This document shows positions 8,990-17,049 of a stretch of DNA of 39,831 nucleotides, piece by piece. The translations under genes and the position numbers were made by a program. A model generated the notes under the pieces. The model had not been told where the DNA came from. It searched no databases and saw only the letters and a program-made list of their open reading frames with translations. Each line of letters begins with the position of its first letter. Position 1 is the first letter of the stretch. The stretch is from contig JABHXA010000001.1 of assembly GCA_018657495.1 (NCBI GenBank), positions 1 through 39,831 of the forward strand. The letters run 5' to 3'. The DNA is from Fidelibacterota bacterium (GTDB lineage: Bacteria; Fidelibacterota; Marinisomatia; SCGC-AAA003-L08; JACNLC01).

Positions 8990-9391
8990 ATGGAATGGAA
9001 TGAATCTTTTAACATTGGTGTAGAAATTATTGATGAACAGCATAAATCGCTGGTATCCCATTTTAATAAATTACAATCTTCAATTGCAAAAGGGCAGGCC
9101 AGTGAGGAAATTGGTAATATCTTAAAATTTTTGGTAGATTATACAAAATATCATTTTAAATCGGAAGAAGAACTGATGGCGCGAATAAAGTATCCCGATA
9201 TAAAGACGCAAAAAAGGGATCACCAGGAGTTTGTTAATAGCGTTGTTAATTATCTAGTGAAATTAAAAAAAGGGATTCCAGTTAATACTTTCAATATGAT
9301 TCACTTTCTAATTAATTGGATTACGAAACATATCATGAAGGAGGACAGAAAAATCGCTGACTTTATCCGAGAAAATAACGTTCAGCTGTAA
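8990..9391 (+). CDS. bacteriohemerythrin with one replaced iron ligand
   Basis: A 133-residue four-helix hemerythrin-domain protein that would bind O2 at a di-iron centre in the cytoplasm. Expected ligands are visible as H18 (DEQHKSL), H55 and E59 (YHFKSEEEL), H78 (RDHQEF), H114 and D119 (KHIMKED). The remaining ligand, normally the first His of an HKxxH pair, is Gln74 (TQKRDH). The protein may therefore bind iron differently, bind a single iron, or use a six-ligand site. AGGAG lies seven bases before the ATG. The gene is 52 bases downstream of the metalloprotease and could share its transcript. Confidence 0.9.
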   Translation: MEWNESFNIGVEIIDEQHKSLVSHFNKLQSSIAKGQASEEIGNILKFLVDYTKYHFKSEEELMARIKYPDIKTQKRDHQEFVNSVVNYLVKLKKGIPVNTFNMIHFLINWITKHIMKEDRKIADFIRENNVQL

Positions 9392-9404
9392 TCAGTAACG
9401 AAAA

Positions 9405-9827
9405 TTAAAGGAATGGATTGAAAATTATCGTATTCTCTATTTTCTGTTTGTGAACCATATTTACCGAAAATAAATATTTGCAATCCACACGTAATGCGGC
9501 TGCAATCACCAATGAATCATAATAAGGATATTTAAGTTTATCCATTATATCGAGGGCGCTGTGATATAATTCAATATTGGTGTATACCTCACAGAGAGGT
9601 TCCAGAACATTATTCAAATATCTTTGACAATCTACATGCAGCATTGGGGTCGGGAAATGCCTGGTAGCAACGTTCAGAAATTCTTGAAGCACCTGATAGC
9701 TAATAACACCTGAGGAAGTACGCAATGCCCGTTCAATTAAACTAACTGCTGTTCTTTGTTTTGTCGGTTTCTTGGAATTGAATGACGCAATAAATATATC
9801 TGTATCTATAAAGTATTTATCGTTCAT
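9405..9827 (-). CDS. PIN-domain toxin, VapC-like
   Basis: A 140-residue PIN-domain ribonuclease. First acid in FIDTDIFIASF, second in VLQEFLNVA, third in YYDSLVIAAAL; the fourth position, usually in a SEDM-like turn, is SVNM, so Asn replaces Asp. The C-terminal IIFNPFL is typical of this PIN subgroup. The start at 9827 is chosen because GAGGT lies eight bases upstream and because it overlaps the antitoxin's stop by 11 bases, a usual toxin-antitoxin arrangement; an in-frame start nine codons earlier has no ribosome site. Family members cleave tRNA or rRNA. The missing acid leaves activity open. Confidence 0.85.
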   Translation of the reverse strand: MNDKYFIDTDIFIASFNSKKPTKQRTAVSLIERALRTSSGVISYQVLQEFLNVATRHFPTPMLHVDCQRYLNNVLEPLCEVYTNIELYHSALDIMDKLKYPYYDSLVIAAALRVDCKYLFSVNMVHKQKIENTIIFNPFL

Positions 9828-10038
9828 TATTGTTACCTCGTGTAAACTCTCCACTTGAATCTACGTAATCAAGCTGTTCCATAAATTTATTAAAATCTAC
9901 AACTTTTGTATTCTTTATGACATATTGTTTTAACCATTGCTGAAAGTTAGCATTCAGGGTAGTATGTTCTCTTCTTGCTACTTCTTTTGCTTTGCGTATT
10001 AATTCTTCTTCAGCGCTTAGGGTGATATTTTTTAACAT
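9817..10038 (-). CDS. antitoxin partner of the PIN toxin
   Basis: A 73-residue protein beginning MLKNITLSAEEELIRKAKE, a strand-helix pattern like the ribbon-helix-helix DNA-binding N-terminus of VapB/DUF6364 antitoxins, then EHTTLNANFQQWLKQYV and a variable C-terminal tail likely to wrap the toxin. GAGGAAA is placed before this ATG, which rules against the longer frame starting at 10086. It overlaps the toxin gene by 11 bases. By analogy with VapB it would neutralise the toxin and repress its own promoter in the 10039-10370 region. Confidence 0.75.
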   Translation of the reverse strand: MLKNITLSAEEELIRKAKEVARREHTTLNANFQQWLKQYVIKNTKVVDFNKFMEQLDYVDSSGEFTRGNNNER

Positions 10039-10376
10039 AATTTCCTCATTTTCAGGAAGGGAAATGTACACAAAATAAATGCACACATTTTCTTAAAAAC
10101 TTTCTTCAAGAGAAAATAATTTAATGGATTAAGTCAGAAAACCACAATTCAAATTTTCATTTTATTAAAGATACTTAAATATTTATGGTCGGAGGGTGAG
10201 ACTACACCCGGCTATTTCTCGCTTTAGGATGATTTTTCTATTTTATTTGAAGTAACATCGCAGCAACCTGCATTTTTTGACAGTCCAACGTCTTTTAAAA
10301 ATTTATTATTCCCCTTCTAAAGTCTAAATTTCTTTCTCATTATTTTTTTTAATTCGTTCAATTTGGAGGCGTGGAA

Positions 10377-10685
10377 ATGATTCTAGCAGAATTTTCAATT
10401 TATCCCACCGATAAGGGTGAAAGTGTCAGCGACTATGTAGCGCAAATTCTAAAAATCATTGATGAAAGTCGTATACCATATCAATTAACTCCTATGGGAA
10501 CCATTTTAGAAGGATCATGGAGTGATGTTATGAAAGTCATAGGCGATTGTTTTTCTCATTTAAAAATACATTCAAACCGTATAGCAGTAAATATCAAGTT
10601 AGATTATCGACTTGGATCCAATTCCCGTATGACTTCAAAAATTGAAAAAATTGAATCAATCCTGAATACGAAATTAAGTCATTAA
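10377..10685 (+). CDS. MTH1187-family thiamine-binding protein
   Basis: A 102-residue ferredoxin-fold protein of the MTH1187/YkoF-like (DUF77) family: MILAEFSIYPT, then VSDYVAQILKIIDES, YQLTPMGTILEG and a terminal helix. Members bind thiamine or a pyrimidine relative and form tetramers; the physiological role is unclear. GGAGG at 10365-10369 is seven bases before the ATG at 10377 and only one base before an in-frame GTG at 10371, so the ATG is the start. It is followed after about 160 bases by the aminotransferase gene. No thiamine riboswitch was recognised upstream. Confidence 0.85.
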   Translation: MILAEFSIYPTDKGESVSDYVAQILKIIDESRIPYQLTPMGTILEGSWSDVMKVIGDCFSHLKIHSNRIAVNIKLDYRLGSNSRMTSKIEKIESILNTKLSH

Positions 10686-10843
10686 ATATGGTTATGAAAT
10701 TTCTCTGAATCTTGTTGAATAATCGCCGGAAATGAGAAGAATATCATAATAAATTTGGCAGCTTTCAGAAGCTTAAAAATATTATTCTTGCACAAATCGA
10801 CTGTGATTTCCTTTAGGAAATACAGTTTAAAAGGAGAATCGTT

Positions 10844-12175
10844 ATGGCTGAACTTTCAATCCAAGGATATGGTGATGATCTCACTGTCAATGGAATACGG
10901 ATTGGTGATCTCACCCCCCGAGAACACGAAAATATTGAAAAAGAAAAAGGCGGAAGAAATTATAGTCCTCTTGAAAATGTAGTTGTTTCGCATGTTCAGG
11001 ACTCATCAACCCTAATTTGTCGAAAACCAAACTCTGAGGATGTAAAATCATTTGTTGAGGAAGAATTGATAGATGGATTATGTTGCTATTCTGCTGTCAA
11101 TCAGGGCCAGCTGAATCAAACAATTGTTGATGCAGTTGTTCACCACCTCACCGTGGATAAATTGCCAACCGTACCCAGGTCTATCCGCCACAAATATATG
11201 GCAGCCTTTTTGATGGCAACCACTGCAATAACGGAAATGGACCGAGTTGTACCAAAGGTGGCAGGTGTTGAAGCTCCTGAGTTGATGTTTAAATTGTCAC
11301 GGCGTTGGGGATATCGTGTAAAAGGCATACCCGAAAACGAGGCGATTGTCGTCGCCGCCAGGGGAAACTTTCATGGCCGTACAATGACTGCAGTCTCGCT
11401 GTCAGACGACCCGGATGCGAAATCTGATTTTGGACCTTTTGTTCCTGGGATTGAACTCGTTCCATTTAATGATATTCATGCTCTTGAACAACTGTTTGCT
11501 GAAAAAGGGGATAGAATTGCATCATTCCTCGTTGAGCCTATCCAGGGTGAAGCCGGTGTGATCATCGCTGATGACAGCTATTGGCCGGCAGTCGCAGAAT
11601 TGTGCAAAAAATATAACATCCTTCTTGCCATGGATGAAGTTCAAACTGGTTTCGGAAGAACCGGTGCTAATTTTGCTCATCAGTTATATGGTATAAAACC
11701 TGATTTGATGGGTTGCGGTAAAGCTGCTGGTGGTGGTATTTTGCCAGTGTCCTTTGTCGCAGGTCGTGATGATGTAATTGGTGTTTTGACTCCTGGATCT
11801 GAAGGCTCGACATTTGGTGGTTATCCCCTTGCCTGTGTGGTGTCTATTTTCGCAACAAAAGTATTGGTGGATCAGAATCTTGCCAAAAACGCCCGCATAC
11901 GCGGTGCCCAACTCATGCAGCATTTTGAAGATATTAAGTCTGAATTCCCCGATAAAATAAAAGAAGTCCGCGGGAAAGGATTACTCATCGCTTTCGAGAT
12001 GTTTAATAAACCACAACTCGATGGCCATAGAGTATCTTTAGAGTTGCTAAATCATGGTGTTTATGCCAAGGAAACACATCATTCAACAGTACGAATTGCC
12101 CCAGCCCTGACTATTGAGGCATGGCAAATCGATAATATTGCTGAAGCTGTTAGGGACGTAATCAGTAATTTGTAG
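10844..12175 (+). CDS. ornithine-aminotransferase-like class III aminotransferase
   Basis: A 443-residue PLP enzyme of subgroup II. CCYSAVNQG and NFHGRT matching the ornithine aminotransferase (RocD) signature are present, as are VEPIQGEAGVI, the PLP-contacting DEVQTGFGRTG, the Schiff-base lysine in GKAAGGGILPVSF and GSTFGGYPLA. RocD moves the delta-amino group of ornithine to 2-oxoglutarate, leading to proline or glutamate. The segment that normally reads NTGVEA, which holds the cofactor phosphate, is KVAGVEAPELM here, and the first 100 residues diverge strongly from RocD, so substrate choice may differ. AAGGAG is seven bases before the ATG. The family is sure; ornithine as substrate is an inference. 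Confidence 0.8.
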   Translation: MAELSIQGYGDDLTVNGIRIGDLTPREHENIEKEKGGRNYSPLENVVVSHVQDSSTLICRKPNSEDVKSFVEEELIDGLCCYSAVNQGQLNQTIVDAVVHHLTVDKLPTVPRSIRHKYMAAFLMATTAITEMDRVVPKVAGVEAPELMFKLSRRWGYRVKGIPENEAIVVAARGNFHGRTMTAVSLSDDPDAKSDFGPFVPGIELVPFNDIHALEQLFAEKGDRIASFLVEPIQGEAGVIIADDSYWPAVAELCKKYNILLAMDEVQTGFGRTGANFAHQLYGIKPDLMGCGKAAGGGILPVSFVAGRDDVIGVLTPGSEGSTFGGYPLACVVSIFATKVLVDQNLAKNARIRGAQLMQHFEDIKSEFPDKIKEVRGKGLLIAFEMFNKPQLDGHRVSLELLNHGVYAKETHHSTVRIAPALTIEAWQIDNIAEAVRDVISNL

Positions 12176-12184
12176 AATATTAAG

Positions 12185-12216
12185 TACCGCATTCCATAAT
12201 TATCTGGAGTGCGGTA
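12185..12216. terminator. hairpin between convergent genes
   Basis: TACCGCATTCCA and TGGAGTGCGGTA form a 12-bp stem (one T-G pair) with an eight-base loop, ten bases after the aminotransferase stop and before the convergent transporter gene ending at 12253. There is no long T-run on either side, so it is a weak or attenuating terminator, or an mRNA 3'-end stabiliser. Confidence 0.55.
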
Positions 12217-12252
12217 TTCAATTTCGCACATCAGAAAATGAGTGGCTCTCTC

Positions 12253-14265
12253 TTATTTTTTTAATTTCTCTATAGTAACCAAATCCATTTCTTTTTGGGA
12301 AAACTCTTCAAAACGTACATTGATTATTCCCTTCTCCAAATGCACCGTGAATATGCATTTATTTGTATGAATATCCCACTCCATATTGGTTCCAATCACC
12401 TTTTTTACATAACCTCCATCCCAGGAGAAATTGTCAATTAGATATTTTGGGAAAACAATTCCCTCTCCAATTGATTCCATCCAAATTGATGGAGATAATA
12501 CTGATGAATACGTTTTAAAATCAGGCTTAATCTCTATAAAATCAGGTAGCTCAATAATATGCCACAACCAGCTATTCTTCATGGATATTACTGGATTACC
12601 ATATTCATCTGTGGTGAAATTGAGTATCTCTTTATAACTAAAGAGCTTTCCTTTTGTTTTATATACCCAGCTTTCAGATTCCCTCCCCAATAAAGTAAAA
12701 ATCTGTTCTGATACCATGTCAGCCTGGGAGATTCTATCGCTCTTTACCGGATTAAAATGAATTGAAATAACGTCATTTAATTTGCCATCTGAGAAAGCGG
12801 CCGCTTTTGTTTCAGACCCAAGGGAACGTTCCTTTTGCAGCTGATAATGGATATGCGGTACTGGAGATCTCCCTGAATTACCGCAATAACCAATAATTTG
12901 ACCCCGTTTCACATATTGACCTGGAAGCACGGTTACACTACCCAATTTAAGGTGACTGATCTCGCTGAATTCCCCATTCTGATGATCAATAATTACATAA
13001 TTTCCCCAATTTTGCTCCGTACTTGCAGTGCCGGGAGGATTGTCAATAATCGTATTTTCAATAGCAGATACCAAACCAGGTGCAGAAGCTAAAACCGGCA
13101 ATCCAAAGGCATAATAATCTTCCAGTGAATTTGCAAACCCTTTGGCCTGATTCCCTGAGGTATCACGGATAACAAAGTCCCAGGCGTATTTACCCTTTTC
13201 CTTATGGGTCCATTCTCCATTATTACCTTGCAAGACAGTCCACTCACCCAGAAAAGGCGGAGAGATTTGAGTCTTTTGCTGATTTAGATAATCACGAAAT
13301 CTATTGAACCAGCGGACATTAGCTTCCGGACTTTTAATGAGGTACAAAGGCACCGGTACGTTTTTTAGATGATAACCATCCTGAAATAGTTTTTTCGCAG
13401 GAGCAAGCATAAGAATTGCAACCAGATTAAACGGAAATACCAAAACCGGTAATCCGGCAATATCCAAAAGAACCGTGGATGCCTGTTCGACGAATCCGGT
13501 GATAATGATTGCAATGGTTGCAAGCAGGAACACATTTCTATTGTAAACCAGGAAAAATCCCCCAAAGGCCAGAGCTATCAACACATAATTCAAGCCATGA
13601 AATCCCACCAGTGAACCATTGAGAAAATAATAGGTGATCATGCCAATTATTCCGCCCCACAGACCAAAAAAAGCCGAAATTCTGGAAAAGAGAAATATTG
13701 CAGTGAGTACAAGAAATCCTGAAATCAAATTATCCTGAAAGAAAATACTGCCGAACATCTTTATGTATTCAAACATCCAGTATGGCAGAATGTTAAATAT
13801 CCACAGGTCGATGGATTTCATGAATGCAATAGGTGTTAGACTGATATCAACTTCAGTGCCTGTGCCGATAATAAATATGAACATCCAGAATACAAAAGTA
13901 AACGGGATACTCAAAACAGGTAGATCAATTTTCTCAAAGTGAACTGAAAGCATGAACGTGATCAATCCAGTTAATATTGCACCTATCAAAAGAAATACAA
14001 TTATTGAATAATTCAATTCAGCATATTTGGTCAGTGCAATTCCAAACAGGATTCCGTTAATTCCAAAGATTCCGGCTTTATAAACATGTTTATTGGGGTG
14101 GAGCCATTTCCCAGTTAGATTTGAAATGATATTCCCAGCCAATCCCATTAGACCCATCACCGGATTGTAAAATGTCGCAGTAAAAAGAATAAATGACGGA
14201 ATCAGATGGAGAGAAAAGGCAATGATGCCATAAGATTTAAGGCAAATCCTGAAAAATTCGATCAT
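12253..14265 (-). CDS. urea transporter fused to an M23-type peptidase domain
   Basis: A 670-residue membrane protein. Residues about 1-300 are a urea-transporter (UT) domain with its internal duplication: GINGILFGIAL then DLPVLSIPFTFVFW in the first half, GFHGLNYVLIALAFGG then GLPVLVFPFNLVAIL in the second. A soluble part follows with an M23/LytM fold: YAWDFVIRD, HLKLGSVTVLPGQYVKRGQ, then GNSGRSPVPHIHYQL with the HxH zinc motif. Where HxxxD is usual there is YAWD, so one zinc ligand is not evident. About 180 C-terminal residues are unassigned. Expected roles are passive urea passage and either a cell-wall-cleaving or a sensing domain. It lies 101 bases downstream of the decarboxylase gene on the same strand. 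AGGGATAGG precedes the ATG. Confidence 0.85.
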   Translation of the reverse strand: MIEFFRICLKSYGIIAFSLHLIPSFILFTATFYNPVMGLMGLAGNIISNLTGKWLHPNKHVYKAGIFGINGILFGIALTKYAELNYSIIVFLLIGAILTGLITFMLSVHFEKIDLPVLSIPFTFVFWMFIFIIGTGTEVDISLTPIAFMKSIDLWIFNILPYWMFEYIKMFGSIFFQDNLISGFLVLTAIFLFSRISAFFGLWGGIIGMITYYFLNGSLVGFHGLNYVLIALAFGGFFLVYNRNVFLLATIAIIITGFVEQASTVLLDIAGLPVLVFPFNLVAILMLAPAKKLFQDGYHLKNVPVPLYLIKSPEANVRWFNRFRDYLNQQKTQISPPFLGEWTVLQGNNGEWTHKEKGKYAWDFVIRDTSGNQAKGFANSLEDYYAFGLPVLASAPGLVSAIENTIIDNPPGTASTEQNWGNYVIIDHQNGEFSEISHLKLGSVTVLPGQYVKRGQIIGYCGNSGRSPVPHIHYQLQKERSLGSETKAAAFSDGKLNDVISIHFNPVKSDRISQADMVSEQIFTLLGRESESWVYKTKGKLFSYKEILNFTTDEYGNPVISMKNSWLWHIIELPDFIEIKPDFKTYSSVLSPSIWMESIGEGIVFPKYLIDNFSWDGGYVKKVIGTNMEWDIHTNKCIFTVHLEKGIINVRFEEFSQKEMDLVTIEKLKK

Positions 14266-14366
14266 GTGCCTATCCCTATAATTATGTTGTGTTTTTTATT
14301 CAATTACAATTATTAATTAAGTTTGATATATCGCCTTGATCACCAGATTTATATGTCGATGAATTA

Positions 14367-15716
14367 TCACGAAATTGAAAATTCATCTGGTACATATTCT
14401 CCCTGTTGAACGTATTCACGGTTTTCTTTTTCCCTGATCACATGAATATTTCCCTTATCGATGGCAATAATTGCCGGTCGTAAATAAATAAACTGCCAAC
14501 TCTGACTGATATTGTATGCCCCAACATGTGGTATCACCAAATGATCTCCTCTACGAACCGGCGGCAAAGATATGCTGGGTCTGAGAACATCGATATTCAT
14601 ACATAATCCGCCATATAAAACGGTTTCTTCCGTCGTCAAACCAGAATCCTGGGCTGTTTGAAAAGAGTAATTATACCATTGAACAGATGAGAGGACATTC
14701 ATACCTGCATCGACAACGATCCCCCGTTTTCCACCTGGAAGGCGTTTTTGAGCTACCACTGTTGTGATCAATGTGAATGGCTCATCCACTAAAGCCCGGC
14801 CCGGTTCAAGAAATAACTGTGGTGCTTCGTTTCCCTGAAATGGACCGTTCATCAAAATCGGGCAGATTGCTTCAGCATATTGATCGAAGGTGGGACAAGT
14901 GTACTCAGAGGATTGCCAGGCCCAGTTCAAAGTATTATGAGAAGCATAACCGCCGCCGATATCCCAATATTTTAATGTAACGCCCAGCTGATTTTTTATA
15001 TAGGTATAAAAATTTACCAATCCCTGCGCTGCCATAGAATAAATATTCACATCATCCACGTAAGTCCCGGTATGGATATGCAATCCAACCACTTCAAGTT
15101 TACCACCTGCCTGTATTCGTTTTACCGCATCAAAGGCATGGCCCGCTTCGACATTAAATCCAAATTTATGCCATGGTGGATTGTTTAAATCCATATTAAT
15201 ACGAACACCAATGGAGAGCTTTCTGCCTAACTCGACGGATATATCTTCGCATACTTGAATTTCATCGTAATTATCCACATTAATCATCGAGTCATTATTA
15301 AAGGCGCGGATCAAATCCTCATGCGATTTATACGGTCCATTAAAAATAATCTTCTCGCCCGGTATCTTTAAATCCCTGGCAATATCATACTCAAACCCTG
15401 AAACTACTTCAGCCCAGGCCCCTTCCTGATGCAATATTGAGCACACTGATTTCAGGTAATTTGTTTTATAGGAATAGGCAATTTGAGTTCTGGGATATCT
15501 TGTTTTGAAAGCTCTATCCATATCGCGATATTGATTTCTCAACTGCTCAACTGAAAGGACATAGAGAGGTGATCCATGTAAATTTGTGAGTTCACCAATA
15601 GTGAGTCCTTCGATACGATCTTGAGGTACAGTAATTGGGGGTCTTCCGAATTTATTTGTAACACCAACTGAATGTCTGACAATCGTGGGTTTTAAATAGC
15701 TTTTCTTTTCTGACAT
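14367..15716 (-). CDS. fold-III PLP decarboxylase, diaminopimelate-decarboxylase-like
   Basis: A 449-residue enzyme of the alanine-racemase-fold (DapDC/ODC) class. The PLP lysine is in AYSYKTNYL, followed by VSGFEYDIA, HIHTGTYVDD, the phosphate-binding WDIGGGYA, LEPGRALV and a terminal GAYNISQSWQF. The active-site Cys loop reads GGLCMNIDVL; lysA enzymes have CESxD there, so the Glu that reads the distal end of diaminopimelate is absent. HxHTGT resembles decarboxylases that act on carrier-bound substrates (BtrK) more than the lysine enzyme. GAGGAGG overlaps the ATP-grasp stop; two adjacent ATGs follow and the second has the better spacing (a TTG at 15722 is also in frame). Last gene of the PqqD/ATP-grasp set. 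Confidence 0.85.
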   Translation of the reverse strand: MSEKKSYLKPTIVRHSVGVTNKFGRPPITVPQDRIEGLTIGELTNLHGSPLYVLSVEQLRNQYRDMDRAFKTRYPRTQIAYSYKTNYLKSVCSILHQEGAWAEVVSGFEYDIARDLKIPGEKIIFNGPYKSHEDLIRAFNNDSMINVDNYDEIQVCEDISVELGRKLSIGVRINMDLNNPPWHKFGFNVEAGHAFDAVKRIQAGGKLEVVGLHIHTGTYVDDVNIYSMAAQGLVNFYTYIKNQLGVTLKYWDIGGGYASHNTLNWAWQSSEYTCPTFDQYAEAICPILMNGPFQGNEAPQLFLEPGRALVDEPFTLITTVVAQKRLPGGKRGIVVDAGMNVLSSVQWYNYSFQTAQDSGLTTEETVLYGGLCMNIDVLRPSISLPPVRRGDHLVIPHVGAYNISQSWQFIYLRPAIIAIDKGNIHVIREKENREYVQQGEYVPDEFSIS

Positions 15717-15728
15717 CATCAACCTCCT

Positions 15729-16790
15729 CTAATTTTTAGTCGTACTATAATGTAACTCACCGATGGTTGTTAATTTTTCGATATATTCAAGTGGGCATAC
15801 CAGATCAGTAGCGTGGCGGACAAAACACACACCTGATTTAGCCGGCTCAAGCGGTTCAACCGTTTTTCCCATGGCCAAATCCACTACCATGCGGGGGAGA
15901 TTTTGGTCTGCTCCGGTACACAAGAATATCCAGGCTGGAAATCTTGGGTTTATCTCGATCAGATTATATTCTTTCGTTTTAGTATCCTGGAGAATTTCAA
16001 CTTCACAGGGTCCTTTCCATTTTAGTTTTTTTAGGACTTTTTTGGAAATTTCCATCAAATCGCTATTTCTCAATGTCACCGCCGCCCATGCTTTTCCTTT
16101 ATCAGTAAGTCGGGTCTTCCGAATAGGCACCGCCCCCATTAAATTGCCATCATCATCACCCACACAGCATATATCAAACTCTTCGGCATCTAATTTTTCC
16201 TGGAGTATAATCGGTAGTCCCCACTTCAGTTTAATCCTGTCAAAGTGATTTAGAACCTCCATGTGATTATTACAGGTATAGGCCTCATAAAAAACACCTT
16301 TTAACATGAGTGGAAAACCAATATCTTCTACGGCTTCTTTTAGTTCACCGGGATCCTTGATGACCCTGGTTTTGGGGTAAGAGATATTCTCCTTTTCGCA
16401 AAACTCAGCGAGATATACCTTAGATATTTTATTGGTGATTTTGCTCTCCGGGATAAAGAGGAAAATACCATGTTGGTTTAATTCAGGCTCCAGTTGCTGG
16501 AATGTCGTCAATTCGCTATCTAAAGTGGGAATCAAAACATCAATGCCTACCTCTGCATTTATATACAGGACTCGCTCCAGAATATATTTACTACCCTGAT
16601 TGGGATATGGAATCATATAAACATGATCAAGCAGACCATCATCATAGACACCTGTATCCAGTACATCATACGCAAGACCAATAATTTTTCCGTCCCATCC
16701 TTCAGGGTGCCGCAGAGATCGAATTACACCAATTCCCGGTGCCGGATTATCGGCAGCATGGAGACCGGTTACCGCTACATTAATACTCAT
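15729..16790 (-). CDS. ATP-grasp ligase
   Basis: A 353-residue ATP-grasp protein of the carbamoyl-phosphate-synthase-like group. The N-terminal pre-ATP-grasp domain starts MSINVAVTGLHAADN; the ATP-binding part includes FPLMLKGVFYEAY, ILQEKLDAEEFDI and the metal-binding end VEILQD...YNLIEINPRFP. Such enzymes make an acyl-phosphate and join it to an amine, often a peptide or carrier-bound amino acid. Its ATG overlaps the PqqD stop in an ATGA, and its own stop is followed at once by the decarboxylase ribosome site, so the three proteins are translationally coupled. The substrate is unknown; partnership with the PqqD-like protein suggests a peptide or protein-bound acceptor. Confidence 0.85.
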   Translation of the reverse strand: MSINVAVTGLHAADNPAPGIGVIRSLRHPEGWDGKIIGLAYDVLDTGVYDDGLLDHVYMIPYPNQGSKYILERVLYINAEVGIDVLIPTLDSELTTFQQLEPELNQHGIFLFIPESKITNKISKVYLAEFCEKENISYPKTRVIKDPGELKEAVEDIGFPLMLKGVFYEAYTCNNHMEVLNHFDRIKLKWGLPIILQEKLDAEEFDICCVGDDDGNLMGAVPIRKTRLTDKGKAWAAVTLRNSDLMEISKKVLKKLKWKGPCEVEILQDTKTKEYNLIEINPRFPAWIFLCTGADQNLPRMVVDLAMGKTVEPLEPAKSGVCFVRHATDLVCPLEYIEKLTTIGELHYSTTKN

Positions 16791-17035
16791 TTACTAATCA
16801 GTCCCATATCCGTTAATTGCCGGTAAAAATCATCCATATCTTTTCTTGCAGTATCCTCGTTTACTTCAAATTCTTTCATGATTTTACCCAGTATATCTAC
16901 TGCCTGCAGACCATCTTCCATGCAGTTGAAAATAAACTGACCCGTCACATTCAATGTATAGGTAAGCCCTGAATTATGGTCAAATAAAAACCCACTGTCA
17001 CTTAAGGTTAATTCCGATTTAAATAGCTCTGGCAA
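16787..17035 (-). CDS. PqqD-like carrier/chaperone protein
   Basis: An 82-residue protein with the PqqD pattern: an N-terminal hairpin (SGFLFDHNSGLTYTLN), the TGQFIFNCMEDG turn, then helices with VDILGKIMKEFEVNED and a terminal LTDMGLI. PqqD-fold domains bind the leader part of peptide substrates and present them to modifying enzymes. The start is TTG with AGGAGG five bases upstream. It overlaps the ATP-grasp gene by four bases and lies 14 bases after a small secreted-protein gene. No short precursor peptide with a core region was found next to it; no radical-SAM enzyme is nearby, so it is not a pqq cluster. Confidence 0.85.
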   Translation of the reverse strand: MPELFKSELTLSDSGFLFDHNSGLTYTLNVTGQFIFNCMEDGLQAVDILGKIMKEFEVNEDTARKDMDDFYRQLTDMGLISK

Positions 17036-17049
17036 TTTGGCCTCCTGTT

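Noticed and set aside
10087..10370. Possible thiamine riboswitch upstream of the thiamine-binding protein gene
   Set aside because: The conserved CUGAGA and the second helix sequence of a TPP riboswitch were not found; only a short GAGACTACACCC-like segment is present.
15763..16248. Plus-strand 161-codon open frame opposite the ATP-grasp gene
   Set aside because: The minus strand carries a clear ATP-grasp protein with overlapping operon structure; the plus frame has no domain or ribosome site.
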